This document shows, in pieces, positions 34,427 through 43,871 of a stretch of DNA of 64,000 bases. The first letter of the stretch is position 1. Each line of letters opens with the position of its first letter. The notes beneath the pieces are model-generated. The model did not search any database. It worked only from the letters and a program-made list of their open reading frames with translations, and was not told the DNA's origin. The DNA comes from Actinomadura nitritigenes (GTDB lineage Bacteria; Actinomycetota; Actinomycetes; Streptosporangiales; Streptosporangiaceae): contig NZ_JAGEOK010000001.1 in the NCBI RefSeq assembly GCF_017573545.1, forward strand, positions 62,001 through 126,000, read 5' to 3'. The position numbers and the translations under genes were made by a program.

Positions 34427-37383
34427 GCGCGGATCACCGCCTCGCCGTACGGGACGAGCCGGACCGGCCCGATCAGCCCGTACGCCTGGCGCGACGCCCC
34501 GCCGTAGACGGCCGGGTCGGACACCCGCAGCCGGTTGTTCAGCGTCGTGGCGACCTCGACCTCGATGGTGTTGGCGCCGCGCCGCAGGTAGGGGCCGATG
34601 TCCACGGCCGGGTACAGCACGCTGACCGGCGGGACGCGGCGGCCGTTCACCGACACCCGGCAGGTGTCGAAGACCTCGCCGAGTTCCAGGACGGCGCCGG
34701 TGCCGGCGCCGCCGTCCCAGGTCACCGTGGTGGTGTAGGTGCCGATGCCGGAGACGTCCGCGAGTTCGGGGATGTCGGGCCATGCCTTGAGGGCGTCGAG
34801 CGCCAGGTCGTGCTGCTTCGTGCCGTCCGGGGTCATGTCCTCGACGCGCAGCCGCCAGGTGGTGAGGGTCTGCGCGGCGGGGACGGCGCCGACGGCGGTC
34901 GTGACCGTGCGCCCGTCCGCGAGGGTGGTGGCGTAGGTGCCGGCGGTGGCCGCGCGGGCGACGAGCCGCCGCCCGTCCACCCGCACCTCGGTCTCGGCGG
35001 CGGTGGCGGACGGGTGCTGCCCGCCGCGCGCCAGGATGATCACGGTGGCCTCGGACGGCTGGAGCGCGATCCGGACCGTGACGATGTCGCCGTCCGCCTT
35101 GTAGACGGCGACGGGCTCGGTCTCGCCCGTCCACAGGTCCAGCCGGTACGGGACGGCCCTGCGGTCGGCGCGGGTGAACGACACCTCGTGGTCGATCGCG
35201 GCGACCGGCGGCTTGACCGTCTCCGCGTGCTTGCCGTTGCACAGGTAGAAGTAGTCGACGCGGCCGTCCCGGCGGTGGGCGTTGAGCAGCGTGGAGCTCT
35301 GCGCGTAGCCCGCCTCGGGCCGCAGGCCGAGGGCGTCGAGCGCGCCCGGGACGTCGGTCTCCGCCGCGACGTTCTTCACGCGTGGTAGCGCGAACATCTC
35401 CGTGAGGACGGCGCGGAGGGCGTCGTTCTCGCCGTCCTTCGCGATGCCCGGGACCGTCGCGGCCGACCAGTCGCCGAGGAAGACCAGCGGCAGGCCCGCC
35501 TTGGCGAACTCCAGCATGGTGCGGGCGCTGTCGAGCGGGAGCGTGCACGCGTTGCCGTTGAACCGGTCGCCCTCGACGAACAGCACCTGGTAGGCGGGGC
35601 CGTCGGGGGCGAGCCGCCCGTCGCGGACCTTCGCGGACGGCAGGTCCAGCAGCGGCGCGCTGATCATCTGGTGCGTCCAGCCGAGCGGGACGCCGTACTT
35701 GGTGAACCAGCCGACGCCGATCCCGGTCTTGGTGTACCCCTTCTGCCGGAACACCGCGACGTCGATGCGGCTCGTCCCCGCGCGCATGGCCTGGTGGACG
35801 CGCCCGAGGTACGCGGCGATGTCGGGGACGTGCCGCCAGGTCGGCTGGCGCGGCCCCCACGACTCGGCGAACCCGATGCCGCCGTTGTACGGGGTGAACG
35901 CCGCGAACCCGGGCCAGGCCGCGCCGGGGGCGGTCGCGTAGGAGAACCCGTGGAACACGGTCTGGTTCAGCCCGGCCGCGTAGGCGCCGCCCATGGTGCG
36001 CAGCAGCTTGTCCCACGTGGTGTTGTACGCGCCGCCCTGGTACGCCCCCGCCTCGCAGGACAGCAGTTCCCGGCCCGCCATGTCGCGGCCGCCGGCCAGG
36101 GCGCGGTAGTCGTCCAGGTTCTTGAACCCGAGCGACTCGCCCTCCGGGACGTCCAGGATCGCCGCCGACCGGATCGCGTCCGTCGACAGCCCGTACGGCT
36201 GGGCGCGCAGCTCCAGCCCCACGGAGTGCGCCCACGTCCGCAGCGCCTCGAAGTGGTACTCGTTCAGCAGGTCGGAGACCGTCAGCCAGAAGTCGTGCCG
36301 CGCGTGCGCCGTGCGGTCCGCCTCGTAGCTGTGGACGGTGTTCTCCTTGTTCAGGACGATCACCGGCAGGTACGGCATCAGGTCGTAGCCGCGCCGCCTC
36401 TTGAACTCGGCGGGCAGGTCCGGGGTCCAGTTGAGGGCGGGCGTCTCCAGCTCGATCGAGTCCTCGAACAGCGTCGCGCCGGCCTTCCCGATCAGCTTGC
36501 GGACGCGCGGGGTGAGCAGCCGCGCCTCCCAGAACGCGGTGACCGCGCGGGTGCCCGCCTTGCTGAAGTGGTCCACGACCCAGGAGTCGGGGCTGCTGTG
36601 CGGGCCGCCCTCGGGCTGCTGCCCGCTGCCGCGCCGCCAGTACGACAGCAGCAGCCAGTCGCCGCCGTCCGGGGCCGTCCAGGTGATCCGCCCGTCCGCC
36701 GCCCGCGCGGTGAGGTCGGTGAAGGAGGCGAAGTCGAGCCCGGTCTCCTTGCGGGTCGCGTTCGCCGGGTCGATCCGCACGGCGTGCACGGCGACGAGGG
36801 CCCGCTTCGTCACGCCCTTCGCCGCCGCCGCGACGGGCTCGGGCACGGGGCCGTCGTGCGTCGCGCCGCCCGCGACCGTCACCGTCCCGTAGGCCAGCTC
36901 CTGGACGGCGGCGTCGTCGTCCGGGCTGATCGTCGGGACGGCGGCGGGCCAGGCCGGGCCGATCGTCAGGTCCACGGTCAGGCCGCGGCGGGCCGCCTGG
37001 TCCAAGGCGGCCTCGACGCCGGCGACCCACGCCGCCGTCCCCCAGCCGTGCCCCTCCGGGTCCAGGACCGACGCGTCCTTGATGCTGTGATGCACGGCGG
37101 AGATCTCGCCGCCGCCGAACCCGGCGTCGGCCATCTGGTCGATCTCGCGGCGGATCTCGGCGGGGTCGACCAGCCCGTCCGGCCACCACCAGCGGAACCT
37201 CGGCCGCACGGCCACGCCGGGCCGGGCGAACCCGGCCGCGGCCGGCGCGGCCGGGGCGGCGGCGACCGCCTCTCCCCCGAGCGCGGGGGCCGCGGCCGCC
37301 ACGACGGCGGCGGCGGTGCCGATCTGCAGCACCCGCCTGCGCGTCAGCCCGCGCGGCCCCTGCTCGTAACGGTCGTCGTTCAC
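34420..37383 (-). CDS. Tat-exported GH106 alpha-L-rhamnosidase
   Basis: Enzyme of 987 residues of the GH106 family (alpha-L-rhamnosidases often acting on rhamnogalacturonan). The Tat signal TRRRVLQIGTAAAVVAAAAPALGG is followed by the family N-terminus VRPRFRWWWPDGLVDPAEIRREIDQMADAGFGGGEIS. The TIM-barrel part has LTVDLTIGPAWPAAVPTISPDD, and the C-terminal beta-sandwich ends AYGLIGPVRLVPYG. The length is usual for GH106. It lies 31 bases after the GH78 gene at 37415-40657 and is followed by a terminator-like hairpin. The second GH106 of the locus (46647-50402) shares the layout but is longer, with different extra domains and a Sec-like signal. Confidence 0.9.
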   Translation of the reverse strand: MNDDRYEQGPRGLTRRRVLQIGTAAAVVAAAAPALGGEAVAAAPAAPAAAGFARPGVAVRPRFRWWWPDGLVDPAEIRREIDQMADAGFGGGEISAVHHSIKDASVLDPEGHGWGTAAWVAGVEAALDQAARRGLTVDLTIGPAWPAAVPTISPDDDAAVQELAYGTVTVAGGATHDGPVPEPVAAAAKGVTKRALVAVHAVRIDPANATRKETGLDFASFTDLTARAADGRITWTAPDGGDWLLLSYWRRGSGQQPEGGPHSSPDSWVVDHFSKAGTRAVTAFWEARLLTPRVRKLIGKAGATLFEDSIELETPALNWTPDLPAEFKRRRGYDLMPYLPVIVLNKENTVHSYEADRTAHARHDFWLTVSDLLNEYHFEALRTWAHSVGLELRAQPYGLSTDAIRSAAILDVPEGESLGFKNLDDYRALAGGRDMAGRELLSCEAGAYQGGAYNTTWDKLLRTMGGAYAAGLNQTVFHGFSYATAPGAAWPGFAAFTPYNGGIGFAESWGPRQPTWRHVPDIAAYLGRVHQAMRAGTSRIDVAVFRQKGYTKTGIGVGWFTKYGVPLGWTHQMISAPLLDLPSAKVRDGRLAPDGPAYQVLFVEGDRFNGNACTLPLDSARTMLEFAKAGLPLVFLGDWSAATVPGIAKDGENDALRAVLTEMFALPRVKNVAAETDVPGALDALGLRPEAGYAQSSTLLNAHRRDGRVDYFYLCNGKHAETVKPPVAAIDHEVSFTRADRRAVPYRLDLWTGETEPVAVYKADGDIVTVRIALQPSEATVIILARGGQHPSATAAETEVRVDGRRLVARAATAGTYATTLADGRTVTTAVGAVPAAQTLTTWRLRVEDMTPDGTKQHDLALDALKAWPDIPELADVSGIGTYTTTVTWDGGAGTGAVLELGEVFDTCRVSVNGRRVPPVSVLYPAVDIGPYLRRGANTIEVEVATTLNNRLRVSDPAVYGGASRQAYGLIGPVRLVPYGEAVIRAR

Positions 37384-37414
37384 TTTCGTCTTCCTCCTGA
37401 TTCGATCGCGCCGG

Positions 37415-40400
37415 TCAGGTGCGCGCGATCACGGTGGTGCGGCCGGAGCCGACCGGGCCGATGGCGAGCAGCGGTCCGGTCGCGTCCCGGCCCGTGGTGC
37501 GGGGGGCGCGGGCGTGGGGCCCGGTGACGCGGACGTCCCGGGGGTCGGTGCCGCCGAGTTCCACGACGACGCGGGCGGCGGTGTTGGGCGGCACGTCCAC
37601 GTCGAGTCGGTAGCCGTCCGCGCGGTCGAGCGCGACGGCGACGGGGCCGCGGACCGTCGGCACGGTGCCGGAGATCCGGGTGAGGGCGCCGGGCCGGGGG
37701 CGCACCTCGATCTCCGCGGCGCCCGGCGCGGTGATCTCCACGCCGAGCACGTGGCGGGGGATCACGTTCGCGGGCGCCGAACCCCAGGCGTGCGAGAACG
37801 TCATGTTGCTCTTCAGGGACGGGTCCCACGCCTCGCCGACGATGGTCGCACCGAGGTCGTCCATGAGGTGCAGCCACGAGTTCGTGCCGGTGGCGGTCAT
37901 CAGCCCGATCGCGTCCTCGGCCCTGCCCGTCGCGAACAGCGCGTCCAGCAGGAACTGGGCGCCGTAGACGCTGACCCTCATGCCGCCGGCGGCGAGCGTC
38001 TCGCCGAGCGCCTTCACCACCGGGTCCGCGACGGTGCCGGGTCCGGCGACGCCGAGCGCAACCGGGAACGCGGTGGCGTGCTGCGCGCTGTGGGCCGTGC
38101 CGGCGCCGTCCACGAACCGGCCGTTCGCGGCGTCCAGCAGCGTCCTGCGCATCGCGTCCGCGAGCGTGTCGGCCCTCTTCCGCCAGGTCGTGGCGTCGGC
38201 CGCCTTGCCGAGGACGGCCGCGATGTCGGCCATCGCGGTGAACGCGGCGTACTGGCAGGCGTTCACCACGGTGTTGACCTCGGTGAACACGTAGCCGTCG
38301 CGGTTGGAGGCCGGCCAGTCGACCAGGTCGCCGAGGTCCTGGCTCGACGCGCCCGGCTTCTTGTGCACCAGGCCGTCGTCGCCGAGGTAGGACGTCAGAT
38401 GCTTGGCCGCGAGGAGGTCGTAGTCGGCGGCGAGCTGGTCGGGGTCGCCGGTGTGCAGGTAGTCCCGCCAGGCCGACATGACGTTCATCAGCCGGTACTC
38501 GGTCGGCCAGGTGCGGTTGCGGGCCAGGTACGCGTCGGACGCGCGGGCCAGCGCGAACGACCGCTGCACCGCGTACTCCGACGCCTGGTTGATCAGCGCG
38601 TCGCCCTCGTAGGGCCCGCGCTCCCGGGTCGGGGTGTCGATGTACAGGTCGCCGCGGGTGGCCTCGATCGAGTACCGGCACATCTCGTAGACCCGGTCGA
38701 GGTCGCGGCTGGAGCTGGCGAACGAGGCGTCCGAGGCCCGCCAGTCGAGGCGCCACGCGCGGCCGGACGCGGCGTCCGACAGGTCGAGGTCGTCGTCGCA
38801 GATCAGCTGCGCGTAGCGGAAGCCGCGGTAGCCCCAGTGCTCGGCGGACTGCGGGCCGTCGCGCAGCGTCCAGACCTCCCGGTAGGTGACGCCGGCGCGC
38901 AGCGCGTACCGCACGGTCCCGTCGGCGTTCAGCTCCTCGCCGAGCCGGACCTCGACGGTCTGCCCGGCCTTGCCGCTCACCGACAGCCGCAGCCCGCCCG
39001 CGATCTCCTTGCCGAGGTCGACGAGCCAGGTGCCGGGCGCCGTCTTCCGCACCGACGCGGGCTGAACGTCGTGCAGCCGGACCGGCTCCACCAGCGCCGG
39101 CACCAGCCCGTCGACGGCGGGCTTGACCCGCGCCGCGTCCCAGCCGGAGTCGTCGAAGCCGGGGCTCGTCCAGCCGGCCGGCTCCTTGCGCAGGTCCCAG
39201 TACTCCTGCGGGCCGACGTAGTAGGACGTGCCGATCGTGCCGGCGTCGCGCAGCATCCCGGCCTGGCGGCGCGCCTTCCACGACGCGCCGCTGGCGAAGG
39301 TGCCGGTCGTCCCGTCGGCGTAGGTGACGGCGAGCTGCGCGACGAACCGCTTGTCCTCGGTGGTGAACGCGAGGGCGGCCAGCGCGTTGCGCCGGCCGGG
39401 CCGCACCAGGCCGGTGACGTCGAACGAGTGGTAGCGCGGCGCGCCCGACCCGGCCCGCTGGGACGCGAACCCGGCGACCTCGCCGTTCACCCAGATCTTC
39501 GCCGGGTACTGCCGGACGGGCGCGGGCGACTGCGCCGCGACGTGCAGGACGGCGGCGGCGATCGGCTTGCGCGCCGGGGTGAACTCGGTGCGCAGCAGCG
39601 CCCAGTCGTCGTCGGCCGCGCCCGCCGACGACAGCGCCGACTGGCCCTTGCCGAGCGTCAGGACGCCGCCGGAGACGGTCCCGGCGCTGAACGTGCCGGG
39701 GCCGTCGGTGAAGTCCTCGCTGATGAGGGCCTTGCCGTCGGGCGCGGTGAAGGTGACCGCGTCCCACTGGTTCGCCTCGGTCGAGCCGTTGCGCATCCCG
39801 ACCGTGCCGGTGGCGTACGTGCCGTCGGTCGTGCTGTCGACGGCCGTGCCGTCGATCGAGGTCGTGAACGTCGATCCCTTCATCTCGACGGTGACCTCGT
39901 ACCAGCGGCCCGTCTCGATCGGGACGCCGAGCGCCTTCTCCTCCAGCACCCGGTACGTCCCGTTCACGCACACGTGCTTCTTCAGCACGCCCGGCGATCC
40001 GGCGCGCAGCTGCCACAGGTAGTTCGCGCTCGCCGAGGAGGCGCGGAACCACAGGCCCGCCGCGACGGCGGTGATCTGCACCCGCGCCCTGAGCACGCCG
40101 TCGCCGGGCGCCGTGGCGGCCGGGACCCAGACCGGCTCGGCCTTCCAGGCGTCCAGGCCGGTCGCGACCAGCGACGGCTCCGACCAGCGCGACGCCTTCG
40201 CCCCGTCGAACGTCCGGACCCGCCACCAGTACGCCGTGCCGGCGGCGAGCGCGGGCCCGCCGTACGGGACGGCGACCGACGCGGCCGACGCGACCCGCCC
40301 GCTGTCCCAGTGGTACGGGCCCCTGGCCAGCCGCGACGGGGTCGTCGCGAACTGCACCTGGTAGTGCGTCTGCTCCGTCCCGGGGCCGAGGTCGGCGACC

Positions 40401-40657
40401 TGCCAGCTCAGCCGCGGCTTCGCCGCCGTGACGCCGAGGCCGTCCGGCAGCAGCGACGTCAGCAGCCCGGACGGCGTGCGCGCCGCGGCGCCCTTCCCGG
40501 CGGCCGGTGCGGCCGCCGCGGCCGTCCCCGCGTGGCCGAGGACGATCGCGCCGGTCGCCCCGATCGCCGACGCGCCGAGGAACCGCCGCCTGCTCAGCCC
40601 GTCACCGCTCGTGCGGGCTCCTTGCGGGGGGACGACCCCCCGGTCCGCTTCGCTCAC
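37415..40657 (-). CDS. Tat-exported GH78 alpha-L-rhamnosidase (class with TPTRERG motif)
   Basis: Enzyme of 1080 residues. The Tat signal GLSRRRFLGASAIGATGAIVLG begins near residue 20. An Fn3-like domain (LSWQVADLGPGTEQTHYQVQFA), a concanavalin-like insert (about 160-305, GVLRARVQITAVAAGLWFRAS to SALSSAG) and the rhamnosidase N-domain precede the catalytic barrel. The predicted acid is E679 in DTPTRERGPYEGD and the base E942 in VGEAWDP; the 263-residue spacing is typical. The GTG start overlaps the upstream stop (GTGA) and has AAGGAG eight bases before it. The lectin-like insert is unusual among the GH78 proteins here and may give extra sugar binding. Confidence 0.9.
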   Translation of the reverse strand: MSEADRGVVPPQGARTSGDGLSRRRFLGASAIGATGAIVLGHAGTAAAAAPAAGKGAAARTPSGLLTSLLPDGLGVTAAKPRLSWQVADLGPGTEQTHYQVQFATTPSRLARGPYHWDSGRVASAASVAVPYGGPALAAGTAYWWRVRTFDGAKASRWSEPSLVATGLDAWKAEPVWVPAATAPGDGVLRARVQITAVAAGLWFRASSASANYLWQLRAGSPGVLKKHVCVNGTYRVLEEKALGVPIETGRWYEVTVEMKGSTFTTSIDGTAVDSTTDGTYATGTVGMRNGSTEANQWDAVTFTAPDGKALISEDFTDGPGTFSAGTVSGGVLTLGKGQSALSSAGAADDDWALLRTEFTPARKPIAAAVLHVAAQSPAPVRQYPAKIWVNGEVAGFASQRAGSGAPRYHSFDVTGLVRPGRRNALAALAFTTEDKRFVAQLAVTYADGTTGTFASGASWKARRQAGMLRDAGTIGTSYYVGPQEYWDLRKEPAGWTSPGFDDSGWDAARVKPAVDGLVPALVEPVRLHDVQPASVRKTAPGTWLVDLGKEIAGGLRLSVSGKAGQTVEVRLGEELNADGTVRYALRAGVTYREVWTLRDGPQSAEHWGYRGFRYAQLICDDDLDLSDAASGRAWRLDWRASDASFASSSRDLDRVYEMCRYSIEATRGDLYIDTPTRERGPYEGDALINQASEYAVQRSFALARASDAYLARNRTWPTEYRLMNVMSAWRDYLHTGDPDQLAADYDLLAAKHLTSYLGDDGLVHKKPGASSQDLGDLVDWPASNRDGYVFTEVNTVVNACQYAAFTAMADIAAVLGKAADATTWRKRADTLADAMRRTLLDAANGRFVDGAGTAHSAQHATAFPVALGVAGPGTVADPVVKALGETLAAGGMRVSVYGAQFLLDALFATGRAEDAIGLMTATGTNSWLHLMDDLGATIVGEAWDPSLKSNMTFSHAWGSAPANVIPRHVLGVEITAPGAAEIEVRPRPGALTRISGTVPTVRGPVAVALDRADGYRLDVDVPPNTAARVVVELGGTDPRDVRVTGPHARAPRTTGRDATGPLLAIGPVGSGRTTVIART

Positions 40658-43600
40658 TTGGCGGCTCCTTCGAAGGTCCAGTCGCCGGAGCCGATCCGGA
40701 AGACGGCCCTGTCGTTCTCGATCCCGACCCATTCGGCGTCCTCGGGCGCGTCCGGCCGGGTCGTGCCGCCGAACAGCGGGAACTCGACGCGCGCCGTCGT
40801 GTCCGGCGGGACGGTGGCGTCGAGGCGGAGCCGCCTGCCGGTGCGGCGCCAGGACACCGCGGCGCGGCCGCGCGGCGTCTCGTAGGTCGCGGCGGCGCGG
40901 GTGATGTCGCCGACCACCGCCGGGCGGACGAGCAGGGTCGCGTAGCCGATCGAGCCGTCGGTCTGCGACAGCCCGGCGAGCCCGGCGTGGAACCACTCGT
41001 CGATCGCGCCGAGCATGAAGTGGTTCTGCGAGTTCCCGGACGTGGGGCCGTCCCAGTTCTCGGTCAGCGACGTCGCGCCGTGCACGACCTGGTAGCCGTA
41101 GCTGGGGTTGCCGGTCTGGGTGGCGACGGCGTGGATGACGTCGTCGCGCCCGGCGGCCGACAGCACCCGGAACACCGACGGCAGCGCGATCTCGCCGACG
41201 GTGAGGTGGTAGCCCTTCGCGGTGATGCCCTGCACGAGGTGGGCGAGCACCTTGTCCTTGGACGCGGCGGGGACGATGCCCATGTCGAGGGCGAGCGCGT
41301 CGCACGCCTGGCTGCCGGAGCCGTAGGTGTCGCCGGTCGCGTACTTGCCGTTGAACGCGTCGCCGATGTCCTTGGCCAGCTTCGTGTACTTGTCCGCGTC
41401 GTCGGTCTTGCCGATGACCCCCGCGATGGACGCCAGCGCCGTCACGGCCCGGTGGTAGCCGAACGTGGCGGTGACGCCGAGCGGGGTGCTGTTGTCGAAG
41501 GTGATCCAGTCGCCGAGGCCGTAGTCGAGCAGGTTCCCCTTCGCCTTGGACGACAGGTAGTCCACGTACCGCACCATGTTCGGGTAGTAGGTGCGGAGGG
41601 TGGCCTCGTCCCCGTACGCCCGGTACATCTGCCAGGGCGCGAACACGATGACGTTGCCCCAGTTCGGGTCGTCGCGGAACCCGCCGGAGAACACGGTGTA
41701 CTCGGGCGCGATGTCGGGGACGAGCCCGTCGGGCGTCTGCGCCTCGGCGATGTCGCGGACGATCTCGCCGTAGTAGGCGGCCACGTCGTAGTTGCGGGCG
41801 ACGGCCGGGAAGACGAGGTTCGCCTGCTCCAGCCAGCCGAGCTTCTCGCGGTGCGGGCAGTCGGTCAGGACCGAGTACATGTTGCTCTGCACGGCCCGGT
41901 CGATGATCCGGTGGATGTCGTTGAGCAGGCCGTGCGAGCTGGTGAACGACCCGGCCGCGTCGTTGGCGGCGCGCAGCGCGATGCCGGTGACGGTCCCGTC
42001 GTCCGGCGCGGACGGCAGCCCTTCGAGCTGCACGTACCGGAAGCCGTGGTAGCAGAACCGGGGATGCCAGGTCTCGGTGCCCTTCCCGGACAGGGTGTAG
42101 GCGTCCCAGATCGGCGAGCCGGTGGTGTTCTGGCTGACGGTGCCGTCGTCGTGGAGGAGCTCGCCGGGGCGCATCGTCACCTTCGTCCCGGCGGGGCCGC
42201 TGACCCGCAGCTGCGCCCATCCGGCGAAGTTCGTCCCGAGGTCGACGACGTACACGCCGTCCTTCGGCTGGGTGATCTTCTGGGTGCGGAAGGTGCCGGC
42301 GCGCTCGATCGGCGGGGCCGCCCGGGCGGTGAGCCGCGCGGTCGGCGCGTCGCGGCGGACGGCGGCCGTCCAGTCCGCCGGGGTGCGGCGGGCGTCGAAG
42401 TCCTCGCCGCCGTACCAGCTGCTGAACGTGGTGGCGCCGAGCGCGGTCTTCCAGGACGGGTCCGACGCGACGACCTCGCGCGACCCGTCGGTGTAGGTGA
42501 TCTCGAGCTGGCCGAGGAACGCCGGCCGGCCGTCGGAGCGGGTGAGCTTCTGGTAGCGGCCCGGCGTGGCCGGGACGTTCGCCATGCCGTTGCCGACCTC
42601 GGCCTGGATCGAGTTGCCGCCCCGGTGCAGCAGCCTCGTCACGTCGTAGGTCGAGTAGACGATGCGCTGCTTGTACGCGGTGTACGGCGGTTCGAGGACG
42701 GCGTCGCTCACCGGCCGCCCGTTCACGGTGACGTCGAGGACGCCGAGCGCGGTCGCGTACAGCCGCGCCGACCGCACCCGCTTGCCGAGGTCGAACTCCT
42801 TCCGGAACACCGGAAGCGCCTCCGGCTGGGCGTGCAGCGGCGGCGGCGCCTGCTGGCCCTTGACCGTGGCGGCGGTGTCGAACGCCTTCCCGTCGCCGGA
42901 GGTCTGGACGGTGAAGTCCTCGGGGAAGTTCGCGGTCTTGCCGTCGTCGGTCATCACGTCGGTGCGGGGATACAGCAGCACCCGGTCGAACCGCCGCTCC
43001 TCGCCCAGGTCGATCTGCACCCAGATCGGGCTGGCGAGGTCCTGGTCCTGGTACTGCATGCTGGTGTAGCCGAACGGCGCGGCGTCGCTGGTCAGCGAGC
43101 CGTCGGTGATGGCCTTCGGCTCCCACTGGCCCCCGACGGTGTAACTCTCCGACGCGGTCACCGGCGCGTGCAGCGCCACGTTCGCACCGGACGCGCCGTC
43201 CTGCACCTGGACCTCGGCGAGCTGGAGCCGCGACACCTTGTACGGCCAGCCCTCCTTGATCGGGAGGCCGAGCCGGGTCACGTTCAGCCGGACGTACCGG
43301 GCGGTGCGGGCGGTGAACGCGACCGTCGCCGGGGCGGGCTCCGGGTCGGACCACGCCGGGTTCCCGATCCACTGCGCCGTCCAGTCGGACGCGGCGAGCA
43401 GGCCCGTCTCGAAGTGCGCGGGCTCGCTCCACGCGGACGCGCGGCCCCGCTCGTCCCACACCCGGACCTGCCACGACACGCGCTGCCGCGAGCCGAGGGC
43501 GCGGCCGGCGTAGGCGGTGGAGACCGCGCCGCCCGCGACCTTGCCGGAGTCCCACAGGTCGGGGCGGTACAGCCGGGCGTCCGCGCTCGCCGCGCGGACC

Positions 43601-43860
43601 TGGTACGCGGTCTGCGCCGCGTTGCGCGGCCCGGCGGCGAACCGCCAGCTCAGCGTCGGGTTCGCCGCGTCGATCCCCAGCGGGGACCGCAGGTGCGCGG
43701 CCTGGAGGCCGGTGGGCGTCAGCGTCCGCGCGGGGGCGGGCGCGGCCGGCGCGGCCGGTGCGGCGCCCGCCGCCGAGGGCAGCACGCCGGTGGCCGTCAC
43801 GGCGGCGGCCGCGACGCCTCCGGCCTGCACGAATCGTCTCCGGGAAAGCTCGCTCGTCAT
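40654..43860 (-). CDS. Tat-exported GH78 alpha-L-rhamnosidase (class with REKLGW motif)
   Basis: Enzyme of 1068 residues with a Tat signal (LSRRRFVQAGGVAAAAVTATG). The architecture matches the gene at 26562: Fn3-like domain (LSWRFAAGPRNAAQTAYQVRAA), discoidin/CBM67-like insert (TARYVRLNVTRLGLPI, VTASESYTVGG), N-domain, barrel and C-terminal sandwich. The predicted acid is E672 in DCPHREKLGWLEQ and the base E934 in LTENWDGP. ATG 43860 has GAGGAG upstream. It lies 11 bases after the preceding GH78 gene and is coupled to the next by a GTGA overlap, so three GH78 genes are contiguous. Confidence 0.92.
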   Translation of the reverse strand: MTSELSRRRFVQAGGVAAAAVTATGVLPSAAGAAPAAPAAPAPARTLTPTGLQAAHLRSPLGIDAANPTLSWRFAAGPRNAAQTAYQVRAASADARLYRPDLWDSGKVAGGAVSTAYAGRALGSRQRVSWQVRVWDERGRASAWSEPAHFETGLLAASDWTAQWIGNPAWSDPEPAPATVAFTARTARYVRLNVTRLGLPIKEGWPYKVSRLQLAEVQVQDGASGANVALHAPVTASESYTVGGQWEPKAITDGSLTSDAAPFGYTSMQYQDQDLASPIWVQIDLGEERRFDRVLLYPRTDVMTDDGKTANFPEDFTVQTSGDGKAFDTAATVKGQQAPPPLHAQPEALPVFRKEFDLGKRVRSARLYATALGVLDVTVNGRPVSDAVLEPPYTAYKQRIVYSTYDVTRLLHRGGNSIQAEVGNGMANVPATPGRYQKLTRSDGRPAFLGQLEITYTDGSREVVASDPSWKTALGATTFSSWYGGEDFDARRTPADWTAAVRRDAPTARLTARAAPPIERAGTFRTQKITQPKDGVYVVDLGTNFAGWAQLRVSGPAGTKVTMRPGELLHDDGTVSQNTTGSPIWDAYTLSGKGTETWHPRFCYHGFRYVQLEGLPSAPDDGTVTGIALRAANDAAGSFTSSHGLLNDIHRIIDRAVQSNMYSVLTDCPHREKLGWLEQANLVFPAVARNYDVAAYYGEIVRDIAEAQTPDGLVPDIAPEYTVFSGGFRDDPNWGNVIVFAPWQMYRAYGDEATLRTYYPNMVRYVDYLSSKAKGNLLDYGLGDWITFDNSTPLGVTATFGYHRAVTALASIAGVIGKTDDADKYTKLAKDIGDAFNGKYATGDTYGSGSQACDALALDMGIVPAASKDKVLAHLVQGITAKGYHLTVGEIALPSVFRVLSAAGRDDVIHAVATQTGNPSYGYQVVHGATSLTENWDGPTSGNSQNHFMLGAIDEWFHAGLAGLSQTDGSIGYATLLVRPAVVGDITRAAATYETPRGRAAVSWRRTGRRLRLDATVPPDTTARVEFPLFGGTTRPDAPEDAEWVGIENDRAVFRIGSGDWTFEGAAK

Positions 43861-43871
43861 CGTGGTGCTCC

